Shown here: positions 53,290 to 60,372 of the stretch, one piece after another | How the letters are laid out: each line of letters opens with the position of its first letter | Numbering within the stretch: the first letter of the stretch is position 1 | Assembly: GCF_018388425.1 (NCBI RefSeq) | Contig: NZ_CP074406.1 | Coordinates: forward strand, 3,038,001-3,102,000 | Source: Nocardioides faecalis | Lineage (GTDB): Bacteria > Actinomycetota > Actinomycetes > Propionibacteriales > Nocardioidaceae | DNA length: 64,000 bases | Direction of reading: 5' to 3' | The notes under the pieces: model-generated | Told to the model about the DNA's origin: nothing | Seen by the model: only the letters and a program-made list of their open reading frames with translations | Databases searched by the model: none | Translations under genes and position numbers: made by a program

Positions 53290-54639
53290 ATGAGCACCCC
53301 CACCGACAGCCCTGGCAGTGCCGGCGGCCCCGGCAGCCCCGGCGACGGCCCTGGTCCCGAGCCAGCCCCTGGCCCCGGTCCTGACACCGGGGCGGGCCCT
53401 GCTGACGGCGCGGCCCCAGGCAGCCACGGGCCTGGTCCCGGCAACGGAAGGTCCGGGCCGCGGGTGAGCGGCGAGGAGGTCCGCAACCTGGGCCGCCTGC
53501 GTCGCTCGCGCACCGACCGCAAGGTGGCGGGCGTCGCCGCCGGCCTCGCGCGACACCTCGACATCGACCCGCTGCTGGTGCGGATCGCCTTCGTGGCGCT
53601 CACGATCATCGGCGGCGGCGGCCCGGTGCTGTACGGCGCAGCGTGGCTGGTCGTGCCCGAGGAGGACACCGAGGACGCCGTCATCGACGTCGACGAGGCC
53701 GTCCGCACGGTCGTGCTGCTCGCCGCAGGGGCGCTCGCCGCGGCGTCGCTGGTCGGCGACACCGTCGGCGGCTTCGACTTCCCCTGGGCGCTGATCGTCG
53801 GCGCGGTGATCCTGGTGGCGGTGTTCGCCGGCAAGGACGCGATCAAGCCCGGCGGGCCGACCCACCCCTGGCTGCGCGGTCAGCCCCTGACGCCGCCGCG
53901 TGGACCGGCGCCCGGCCAGCCCGTGCCCGGCCAGCCCATGTCCGGCCAGCCCGTGCCCGGCGCCGCGGTCCCCCCGGCCGCCGGGTTCCCCGTCTACCGT
54001 CCCGGGCCGCCACCCGTCCCACCGCGCCCGTCACGGCGGCGCGGACCGATCCTGTTCTGGTTCACCCTCGCGCTGGCGGGGGTGCTCTGCGGAGTGCTGC
54101 TGACGCTGCAGCTCGCGGGGATGGCGGTGCATCCGGCCGCCTACCCCGCGACCGTGATGGCCACGTGCGGCGTCATGCTGGTCGTCGGCGCCTTCTACGG
54201 CCGTGCCGGCGGCCTGATCCTCGTCGGCCTGCTGGCCGCCGCAGCCACGGCTGTGGTCACGGTCTCCGGCGGCACCACGCTGACCGGCGGCGACATCGAC
54301 CGCACCCCCTCGCGTGCGGCGGACGTCCGCGACCTCGACCTCGGAGTGGGCGAGCTGCGGGTCGACCTGTCCGAGGTCCGCGACCTCGAGGCACTCGACG
54401 GCAGCACGCTGCGCCTCGACGTCCGCGTCGGCAAGGTGGAGGTGGTCGTCCCCGACCGCGGCCTGACCGTGCGCGCCAGCGGAGACGTCGGGCTCGGCGA
54501 GGTGAAGCTGTTCGGCGAGAAGGACCAGGACCGCGACGAGGCCGTGCACGACGGCGGCGAGGACGCCCCGGTGCTGAACCTCGACACCGAGGTGTTCGTC
54601 GGCGAGATCATCGTGCACACCGAGGAGGAGGCGGCATGA
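53290..54639 (+). CDS. PspC-domain membrane protein with LiaF-like C-terminal domain
   Basis: A 449-residue envelope-stress protein. After a Gly/Pro-rich N-terminus comes a PspC domain (about 65-125, DRKVAGVAAGLARHLDIDPLL). Membrane helices, a cytoplasmic Pro/Arg-rich linker with PGQP repeats, and three more helices follow. The C-terminus is beta-rich and LiaF/DUF2154-like (DLDLGVGELRVDLSEV, VRVGKVEVVVPDRGLTVRASG). LiaF proteins restrain LiaRS-type two-component systems; the divergent PspC kinase-regulator pair fits such a circuit. No strong ribosome site precedes the ATG. Confidence 0.88.
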   Translation: MSTPTDSPGSAGGPGSPGDGPGPEPAPGPGPDTGAGPADGAAPGSHGPGPGNGRSGPRVSGEEVRNLGRLRRSRTDRKVAGVAAGLARHLDIDPLLVRIAFVALTIIGGGGPVLYGAAWLVVPEEDTEDAVIDVDEAVRTVVLLAAGALAAASLVGDTVGGFDFPWALIVGAVILVAVFAGKDAIKPGGPTHPWLRGQPLTPPRGPAPGQPVPGQPMSGQPVPGAAVPPAAGFPVYRPGPPPVPPRPSRRRGPILFWFTLALAGVLCGVLLTLQLAGMAVHPAAYPATVMATCGVMLVVGAFYGRAGGLILVGLLAAAATAVVTVSGGTTLTGGDIDRTPSRAADVRDLDLGVGELRVDLSEVRDLEALDGSTLRLDVRVGKVEVVVPDRGLTVRASGDVGLGEVKLFGEKDQDRDEAVHDGGEDAPVLNLDTEVFVGEIIVHTEEEAA

Positions 54640-54929
54640 GCCAGCACATCCCGGACCCCGGCCGGCCGAGCGCCGACCCGATGGAGCACCTCGGGCCCGA
54701 GCTCCCGCCCGAGCTGCGCCGTACGCACCGGCCCAGCGGCCGGCACCCGGTCGACGTCGGCCACCTGGTGATGGGCGTGGCCTTCCTCGGTCTCGCCACG
54801 GTGTGGACGCTGCTCGCCTCCGACACCCTGCAGCTCAGCGAGTCGCGCTGGCTGCTGCCCCTGCCCTGGCTGCTGGCCGGCACGGTGGGCCTGATCGCCA
54901 CGGTGGTGCGGGGACGTCGTACGCCCTGA
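54636..54929 (+). CDS. small two-helix membrane protein
   Basis: A 97-residue protein whose ATG overlaps the stop of the PspC/LiaF-like gene (ATGA), with GAGGAGG upstream, so it is translationally coupled. The N-terminal 45 residues are Pro/His-rich (ELPPELRRTHRPSGRHPVDVG); two helices follow (LVMGVAFLGLATVWTLLA and LLPLPWLLAGTVGLIATVV) and a basic end (RGRRTP). Function unknown; it probably acts with the PspC protein in envelope stress. Confidence 0.85.
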   Translation: MSQHIPDPGRPSADPMEHLGPELPPELRRTHRPSGRHPVDVGHLVMGVAFLGLATVWTLLASDTLQLSESRWLLPLPWLLAGTVGLIATVVRGRRTP

Positions 54930-54999
54930 CGCACCGCGCCCCAAGCGAATTCGTCGCAGATCCTCGTGGATGCGACAAGTTCTCTTGGGGCGCGGTGCG
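54930..54999. terminator. long near-palindromic hairpin between convergent genes
   Basis: The outer stem is a perfect 16-bp repeat (CGCACCGCGCCCCAAG / CTTGGGGCGCGGTGCG). Inside are GTCGCA / TGCGAC and TCC-TCGT-GGA, so the 70-base element folds almost end to end. It lies directly after the stop at 54929 and 17 bases before the npdG stop, so it can end both transcripts. It is longer and more structured than the other terminators here. Confidence 0.7.
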
Positions 55000-55016
55000 G
55001 ATGAAGCAGTTAAAGA

Positions 55017-55718
55017 TCAGTGGTCGAGCCCGGTGACCCGGATGCCGGAGTGCGTCTTGTACTTGCGGTTGATCGAGATCAGCACCGCGGTGAACGGCTC
55101 GAGGACGCGGGCCAGGCGCAGCTTGCCGCCATCGACGCCGGGGCGGCCGGTGACCGAGGCGGCGAGGTCGATGGCGACCTGCTTGCCCTCGGCGGAGTCC
55201 CCGACCACGATGACGTCCTCGTCGAGGAACTCCTCCTCGCCCCACAGCCCGGGGGCAGCGACGTTGTGGAAGGCGCCGACGACGGTGGCCTCCGGCGCGA
55301 TCCGGGCGGCGGACTCGGCGGCCGAGCCCTCCCCGTCGTCGATCACCCGGCCGTGCGCGCCGCGCTTGTCGAAGGCGAGCGGGTTGACGCAGGAGATGAC
55401 CGTCTTGCCGGCCAGGCCGTCGGCCAGGGAGGCGACGAGCTCGTCGTGCCCGTCGTAGGGCACCGCCAGGAGCACGACGTCCGCGGCGGCGATCGCGTCC
55501 GCGTTGGCCGCGCCGCGCGCGGTGCCGGCGCCGTCCACGCCGACCAGGCGCTCGCTCACCTCGGCGGCGACGGCCTCGGCCTTCTCCGCGGCGCGGGAGC
55601 CGAGCACGATGTCGTGGCCGTGCCGGGCGAACCGGTAGCCCAGGCCCTTGCCCTGCGGGCCGGTGCCGCCGATCACGGCGACGGTGTAGCGGGTGGTGCT
55701 TGCGGTGGTCTCAGTCAC
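55017..55718 (-). CDS. npdG: NADPH:coenzyme F420 reductase
   Basis: Transfers hydride between NADPH and F420, supplying F420H2 to deazaflavin enzymes. The 233-residue protein has the NADP-binding VAVIGGTGPQGKGLGYRFA near the N-terminus, then LGSRAAEKAEAVA, LAVPYDGHDELVASL and VGAFHNVAAPGLW, all typical of the family (Fno). The GTG start has AGGAGG 5 bases upstream. It is divergent from an F420-type LLM oxidoreductase, which could be a consumer of its product. Confidence 0.92.
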   Translation of the reverse strand: MTETTASTTRYTVAVIGGTGPQGKGLGYRFARHGHDIVLGSRAAEKAEAVAAEVSERLVGVDGAGTARGAANADAIAAADVVLLAVPYDGHDELVASLADGLAGKTVISCVNPLAFDKRGAHGRVIDDGEGSAAESAARIAPEATVVGAFHNVAAPGLWGEEEFLDEDVIVVGDSAEGKQVAIDLAASVTGRPGVDGGKLRLARVLEPFTAVLISINRKYKTHSGIRVTGLDH

Positions 55719-55804
55719 ATTTCCTCCTGGGTACGCAGGAGGGCAGGTTCCCACAGCCGCCGTCGCCGGGCCGCGCGTGTCCACCCGTTGCCCCCCGTTG
55801 CCAT

Positions 55805-55825
55805 TGTGACAGTATTACTGTCACA
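55805..55825. promoter_or_regulatory. perfect 21-bp operator-like palindrome
   Basis: Arms TGTGACAGTA and TACTGTCACA flank a central T, in the 216-base region between divergent npdG and the LLM/acyl-CoA dehydrogenase operon. The perfect symmetry in a GC-rich background marks a dimeric-repressor site, most like a TetR-family operator. It lies 87 bases from the npdG start and 110 from the LLM start, so it could control both. No regulator gene is adjacent. Confidence 0.75.
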
Positions 55826-55934
55826 GTTGTACTGGCGCAGCCACCGCGGCGGGGACGACCCTGCCCCGGGCGCGCCCGCCACCGACACCGACGCCGTGGC
55901 GCCGACCGGCGCCGCAGCCCCAGAAGGAGATGCG

Positions 55935-56972
55935 ATGAAGCTCTCGATGCCCCTCGTCTATGCGGGCAATCCGCGCGAGTCCGCCGACCAGGTCGTGGCG
56001 CTGGAGCAGGCGGGCCTGGACATGATCTGGGTGGCGGAGCCCTACGGCTTCGACGCTCCCACGCTGATGGGCTACCTGGCAGCGAAGACCGAGCGCGTCC
56101 AGATCGCCGCCGGCATCCTCAACGTCTACTCCCGCACCCCCGGCGCGCTGCTGCAGACCGCTGCCGGCCTGGACAACGTCTCCGGCGGGCGGGCCGTGCT
56201 CGGCCTCGGCGCCTCCGGCCCGCAGGTGATCGAGGGCTTCCACGGCATGCCCTACGACCGGCCGCTGACCCGCACCCGCGAGGTCATCGAGGTGGTCCGC
56301 GCCGGGCTGCGCGGCGAGCGGCTGGACTTCCAGGGCAAGACCATCCAGGTCCCCCTCCCCGAGGGCCAGGGCCTGGGCCTGGGCAAGCCGCTGAAGCTCC
56401 TCAACAAGCCCGAGCGCGCCGACCTGCCGATCTGGGTCGCCGCGCTGGGCGAGAAGAACGTGGCGATGACCGCCGAGGTCGCCGACGGCTGGCTGCCGTT
56501 CCTGTACTACCCGGAGAAGGCGCAGGAGGTCTGGGGCTCCGCCCTTGCCCGCGGCGCCGCGAAGCGCTCGGGCGACCTGGCCCCGCTGGAGATCTGCGCC
56601 GGCGGCCTGGTCGCGATCGGCGAGGGCCCCGAGACCAAGGCGCTGCTCGACTTCATGCGGCCGATGTACGCGCTCTACGTCGGCGGCATGGGCGCGCGCG
56701 ACAAGAACTTCTACAACCAGCTGGCCTGCGAGTACGGCTTCGAGAAGGAAGCCCGCGAGATCCAGGACCTCTATCTGTCCGGCAAGAAGAAGGAGGCCGA
56801 GGCACTCGTCCCGCTCGAGTGGCTCGAGGCCGGAAACCTCGTCGGTCCGGCGTCGTACGTCCAGGAGCGCATCGCTGCGTTCAAGGAGTCCGGCGTCACC
56901 AACCTGTCCGTATCCCCCGCGTCCGACAACCCGGCCGCGACCATCGCACAGATCAAGGAATGGGTGAGCTGA
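55935..56972 (+). CDS. LLM-class F420-dependent oxidoreductase
   Basis: Luciferase-like TIM-barrel enzyme, 345 residues. The start MKLSMPLVYAGNPRESADQV, then MIWVAEPYGFDAPTLMGYLA and GLGASGPQVIEGFHG, are typical of actinobacterial F420-binding LLM proteins. F420 rather than FMN use is inferred from the family and from the divergent NADPH-F420 reductase. AAGGAG lies 6 bases before the ATG. Its stop overlaps the next start (TGATG), so it is coupled to an acyl-CoA dehydrogenase and may act in the same fatty acid or steroid-like degradation route. Confidence 0.9.
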   Translation: MKLSMPLVYAGNPRESADQVVALEQAGLDMIWVAEPYGFDAPTLMGYLAAKTERVQIAAGILNVYSRTPGALLQTAAGLDNVSGGRAVLGLGASGPQVIEGFHGMPYDRPLTRTREVIEVVRAGLRGERLDFQGKTIQVPLPEGQGLGLGKPLKLLNKPERADLPIWVAALGEKNVAMTAEVADGWLPFLYYPEKAQEVWGSALARGAAKRSGDLAPLEICAGGLVAIGEGPETKALLDFMRPMYALYVGGMGARDKNFYNQLACEYGFEKEAREIQDLYLSGKKKEAEALVPLEWLEAGNLVGPASYVQERIAAFKESGVTNLSVSPASDNPAATIAQIKEWVS

Positions 56973-58120
56973 TGCCCGAGCGTCCCAGCATCTTCGAGAC
57001 CGAGCACGAGGACTTCCGCAAGAGTGTCCGTGCCTTCCTCGAGCGGGAGGTGACCCCCTTCCACGAGCAGTGGGAGAAGGACGGACACGTCGACCGCGAG
57101 GTGTGGCGCAAGGCCGGCGAGACCGGGCTGCTCGGCTTCGACGTCCCCGAGGAGCACGACGGCCCGGGGATCAAGGACTTCCGCTACAACATGATCCTCA
57201 CCGAGGAGATCACCCGCGTCGGTGCGAGCGGCCTCGGCTTCGCCCTGCACAACGACATCACGGTGCCCTACCTGGTCGAGCTGGCCAACGACGAGCAGAA
57301 GGCGCGCTGGCTGCCCGGCTGCGTCTCCGGCGACATCATCACCGCGATCGCGATGACCGAGCCGGGCGCCGGCTCGGACCTGCAGGGGCTGCGCACCAGC
57401 GCGGTCGACAAGGGCGACCACTACGTGCTGAACGGCTCCAAGACGTTCATCACCAACGGCATCTTGTCCGACCTGGTGATCGTGGTGGCCAAGACCAACC
57501 CCGACGCGGGTGCGCACGGCTTCAGCCTGATCGTCGTCGAGGAGGGCATGGAGGGCTTCACCCGCGGCCGCAACCTCGACAAGCTGGGCCTCAAGGCGCA
57601 GGACACCGCCGAGCTGAACTTCGACAACGTCGTGGTGCCCAAGGCGAACCTGCTCGGCGAGGAGGGCCAGGGCTTCATCTACCTGATGCAGAACCTGCCG
57701 CAGGAGCGCGTCTCCATCGCCACCATGGCGATCGCCGCGATCGAGCACGTCCTCGACCTCACCCTCGACTACGTGAAGACCCGCGAGGCGTTCGGCAAGC
57801 CGATCGGCAAGTTCCAGAACACCCGGTTCGTGCTCGCCGAGATGGCCACCGAGGCCTACATCGCGCGCACGTTCGTCAACCACTGCGTGGAGCTGCTCAA
57901 CGAGGGCAAGGTCGACACCTCGCTCGCCTCGATGGCGAAGTGGTGGACCACCGAGCTGCAGAAGAAGATCGTGGACCAGGGCCTGCAGATGCACGGCGGC
58001 TACGGCTACATGATGGAGTACCCCATCGCGAAGGCCTACGCCGACAGCCGGATCCAGACGATCTACGGCGGCACCACGGAGATCCAGAAGGAGATCATCG
58101 GGCGCTCGCTCGGCATCTGA
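56972..58120 (+). CDS. acyl-CoA dehydrogenase
   Basis: FAD-dependent alpha,beta-dehydrogenase of acyl-CoA thioesters (382 residues). Signatures include AMTEPGAGSDLQG (FAD/substrate), GSKTFITNG, and YVKTREAFGKPIGKFQNTRF. The C-terminal IYGGTTEIQKEIIGRSLG has Gly where short/medium-chain enzymes carry the catalytic Glu. The alternative base of the long-chain/isovaleryl type is present in LPQERVSIA (E245). ATG overlaps the LLM gene stop by one base. The acyl substrate is unknown. Confidence 0.95.
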   Translation: MPERPSIFETEHEDFRKSVRAFLEREVTPFHEQWEKDGHVDREVWRKAGETGLLGFDVPEEHDGPGIKDFRYNMILTEEITRVGASGLGFALHNDITVPYLVELANDEQKARWLPGCVSGDIITAIAMTEPGAGSDLQGLRTSAVDKGDHYVLNGSKTFITNGILSDLVIVVAKTNPDAGAHGFSLIVVEEGMEGFTRGRNLDKLGLKAQDTAELNFDNVVVPKANLLGEEGQGFIYLMQNLPQERVSIATMAIAAIEHVLDLTLDYVKTREAFGKPIGKFQNTRFVLAEMATEAYIARTFVNHCVELLNEGKVDTSLASMAKWWTTELQKKIVDQGLQMHGGYGYMMEYPIAKAYADSRIQTIYGGTTEIQKEIIGRSLGI

Positions 58121-58261
58121 TCCTCCGCGCCGCGCGCACGACGCGCAGCTGCGTCACGGGGAACACAGCCGCCGGCGAGGGGGTGTCGCACGAGCTTCGG
58201 ACGAGCGACGTACGTCGAAAACGACCCCCCTTTTTGTCGATGAACCCACCCGGGGACCGCT

Positions 58262-58286
58262 CATATGTTGTTCGAATCAACATATG
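58262..58286. promoter_or_regulatory. 25-bp operator-like palindrome before the sugar ABC operon
   Basis: Perfect 9-bp arms CATATGTTG and CAACATATG flank a 7-base TTCGAAT. It lies about 60 bases before the binding-protein start. Its GTTG...CAAC arms around a short spacer resemble ROK-family (XylR-type) operators, and a ROK regulator is the last gene of this operon. It is strikingly AT-rich for this genome. Confidence 0.7.
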
Positions 58287-58327
58287 GCCGGCCCGTCGGT
58301 GCCACCGACGACAACCGAGGGGCCGGC
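58287..58327 (+). other. nested hairpin in the sugar ABC leader
   Basis: GCCGGCCC pairs with GGGCCGGC, enclosing GTCGGT-gcc-ACCGAC. The element sits between the operator and the AAGGAGG ribosome site (58334-58340). It may stabilise the mRNA or tune translation; this is inference. Confidence 0.5.
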
Positions 58328-58348
58328 TTCCGCAAGGAGGCGGTTCAG

Positions 58349-59437
58349 GTGAAGCGCAGGCACAGTGCATGGCTCGCGGCGGGCTTCGCGCTCGCCCTCA
58401 CGATCTCGGCGTGCGGCTCGGACGACGGCGACGACTCCGGTGACGACAGCAGCAGCAAGTCCGCCCAGGGCAAGGTGGGTGTGATCCTGCCGGACACCGA
58501 GTCCTCGGTGCGCTGGGAGAGCGCGGACCGCCCCGCCCTGGCGGCCGCCTTCGAGGAGGCCGGCGTCGAGCACAGCATCCAGAACGCCGAGGGCGACGTG
58601 GACAAGATGACGCAGATCGCGGACTCGATGATCGCCGACGGCGTCACCGTGCTGGCGATCGTCAACCTCGACTCCGCCTCCGGGGCGGCCATCGAGGAGA
58701 AGGCCAAGTCCCAGGGCGTGGCCACCATCGACTACGACCGGCTCACCCTGGGCGGCTCCGCGGAGTACTACGTCTCCTTCGACAACAACGTCGTGGGCGA
58801 GCTCCAGGGCCAGGGCCTGGCCGACTGCCTGGGCGAGAAGGACGCCAACATCGTCTACCTCAACGGCTCCCCCACCGACAACAACGCCACGTTGTTCTCC
58901 GCCGGGGCGCACAGCGTGCTCGACCCGATCAAGACCTACAAGACGGTCGGCGAGCAGGCCGTGCCGGAGTGGGACAGCGAGGAGGCGGCGGTGATCTTCC
59001 AACAGCTCTACACCCAGGCCGACGGCAAGGTGGACGGCGTGCTGGCCGCCAACGACGGCCTCGCCGGTGCCGTGATCTCGATCCTCGAGGCCAACGGACG
59101 CGCCGGCAAGGTCCCGGTCACCGGCCAGGACGCCACCGTCGAGGGCCTGCAGAACCTGCTCGCCGGGACCCAGTGCATGACGGTCTACAAGTCGGCGACG
59201 GAGGAGGCGAACGCCTTGGCCGAGGTGGCGATCGCGCTGGCCAACGGCGAGAAGGCGGACACCACCGGTGTCACCGAGGATCCCGAGAGCGACCGCGACG
59301 TGCCCTCGATCCTGCTCACCCCGAAGTCGATCACCAAGGAGAACATCGCCGACGTGATCGCTGACGGCGGCCAGAAGCTCGAGGACGTCTGCACCCCCGA
59401 GTTCGCCGACGCCTGCAAGAAGGCCGGGGTCTCCTGA
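58349..59437 (+). CDS. sugar ABC transporter substrate-binding lipoprotein (xylose/XylF-like)
   Basis: Periplasmic-binding protein family 4 lipoprotein, 362 residues. The lipobox LTISAC gives a lipidated cysteine about 21 residues in, followed by an Asp/Ser linker. The core starts KVGVILPDTESSVRWESAD, then AEGDVDKMTQIADSMIADGV, TIDYDRLTLGG and YYVSFDNNVVGELQG, which closely follow the XylF/ChvE pattern of aldose binders. The GTG start has AAGGAGG 8 bases upstream; the frame extends upstream across the operator and is not used. D-xylose or a related aldose is the most likely ligand. Confidence 0.92.
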   Translation: MKRRHSAWLAAGFALALTISACGSDDGDDSGDDSSSKSAQGKVGVILPDTESSVRWESADRPALAAAFEEAGVEHSIQNAEGDVDKMTQIADSMIADGVTVLAIVNLDSASGAAIEEKAKSQGVATIDYDRLTLGGSAEYYVSFDNNVVGELQGQGLADCLGEKDANIVYLNGSPTDNNATLFSAGAHSVLDPIKTYKTVGEQAVPEWDSEEAAVIFQQLYTQADGKVDGVLAANDGLAGAVISILEANGRAGKVPVTGQDATVEGLQNLLAGTQCMTVYKSATEEANALAEVAIALANGEKADTTGVTEDPESDRDVPSILLTPKSITKENIADVIADGGQKLEDVCTPEFADACKKAGVS

Positions 59438-59548
59438 GGCCGCGCGGCGCCGCCCGGAGGAGGGCCGGGCGGCACCGCCGGCGTCCCGCCGTACCCGCAC
59501 CGCTCCGATCGGTTCGGGCGGCACAGCACTCGAGCGTTGGAGGGCGAG

Positions 59549-60361
59549 ATGATCGAGCCGACCACCTGGCCGGGCACCGGAGCGGAGGGCGAGGTTCCGC
59601 TGCTGGAGCTCCGCGGGGTCAACAAGAGCTTCGGCGTGGTGCACGTCCTGCACGACGTGGACTTCCAGGTCCGCCCCGGCCAGGTCACCGCACTGGTCGG
59701 TGACAACGGCGCCGGCAAGTCGACCCTGGTCAAGGTCGTCGCCGGCATCCACGGCACCGACAGCGGGACCTACCTGTTCGACGGCGAGCCCGTCAGCGTC
59801 AACGGTCCCCGCGACGTGGCCGCGCTGGGCATCGAGGTCGTCTACCAGGACCTCGCGCTGTGCGACAACCTCAACATCGTCGAGAACATGTTCCTGGGAC
59901 GCGAGCTCCTGCGCCCCACCGGGCTCGACGACATGGCGATGGAGGAGCGCGCCCGCGAGACACTGGCGTCGTTGTCGGTGCGCACCGTGAAGTCGGTGCG
60001 CCAGAGCGTCGCCAGCCTCTCCGGCGGGCAGCGGCAGACCGTGGCGATCGCCAAGGCCGTGCTCTGGAACTCCCGGATCGTGATGCTCGACGAGCCGACC
60101 GCCGCGCTCGGGGTGGCCCAGACCCGCCAGGTCCTCGACCTGGTGCGCCGGCTCGCGGACCGCGGCCTGGGCGTCGTGCTGATCTCGCACAACATGAACG
60201 ACGTCTTCGAGGTCGCCGACCGGATCACCGCGCTCTACCTCGGCCGGGTCGCCGCCGACGTCGCCAACGAGGACGTCAGCCACAAGCAGGTGGTGGAGCT
60301 GATCACCGCCGGCCGCTCCGGGGACCTCGGGATCGGCGACGTCTCGACCGCGACGATCTGA
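59549..60361 (+). CDS. sugar ABC transporter ATP-binding protein, single NBD
   Basis: ATPase of the carbohydrate uptake-2 (CUT2) family, 270 residues. Walker A is GDNGAGKST, the signature is LSGGQRQTVAIAKA, Walker B is RIVMLDEPTAALG and the switch His is in LISHNMNDV. CUT2 ATPases such as RbsA and XylG usually carry two NBDs (~500 residues); this one has a single domain, as in the FrcA-type minority, and must work as a homodimer. ATG 59549 has GGAGG 5 bases upstream. It lies between the binding protein and permease genes. Confidence 0.94.
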   Translation: MIEPTTWPGTGAEGEVPLLELRGVNKSFGVVHVLHDVDFQVRPGQVTALVGDNGAGKSTLVKVVAGIHGTDSGTYLFDGEPVSVNGPRDVAALGIEVVYQDLALCDNLNIVENMFLGRELLRPTGLDDMAMEERARETLASLSVRTVKSVRQSVASLSGGQRQTVAIAKAVLWNSRIVMLDEPTAALGVAQTRQVLDLVRRLADRGLGVVLISHNMNDVFEVADRITALYLGRVAADVANEDVSHKQVVELITAGRSGDLGIGDVSTATI

Positions 60362-60372
60362 GGAAAGACGAG

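Noticed and set aside
58190..58245. Strong terminator after the acyl-CoA dehydrogenase
   Set aside because: A GTCG-AAAA-CGAC mini-hairpin followed by CCCCCCTTTTT is present, but the 4-bp stem is too short to call with confidence.
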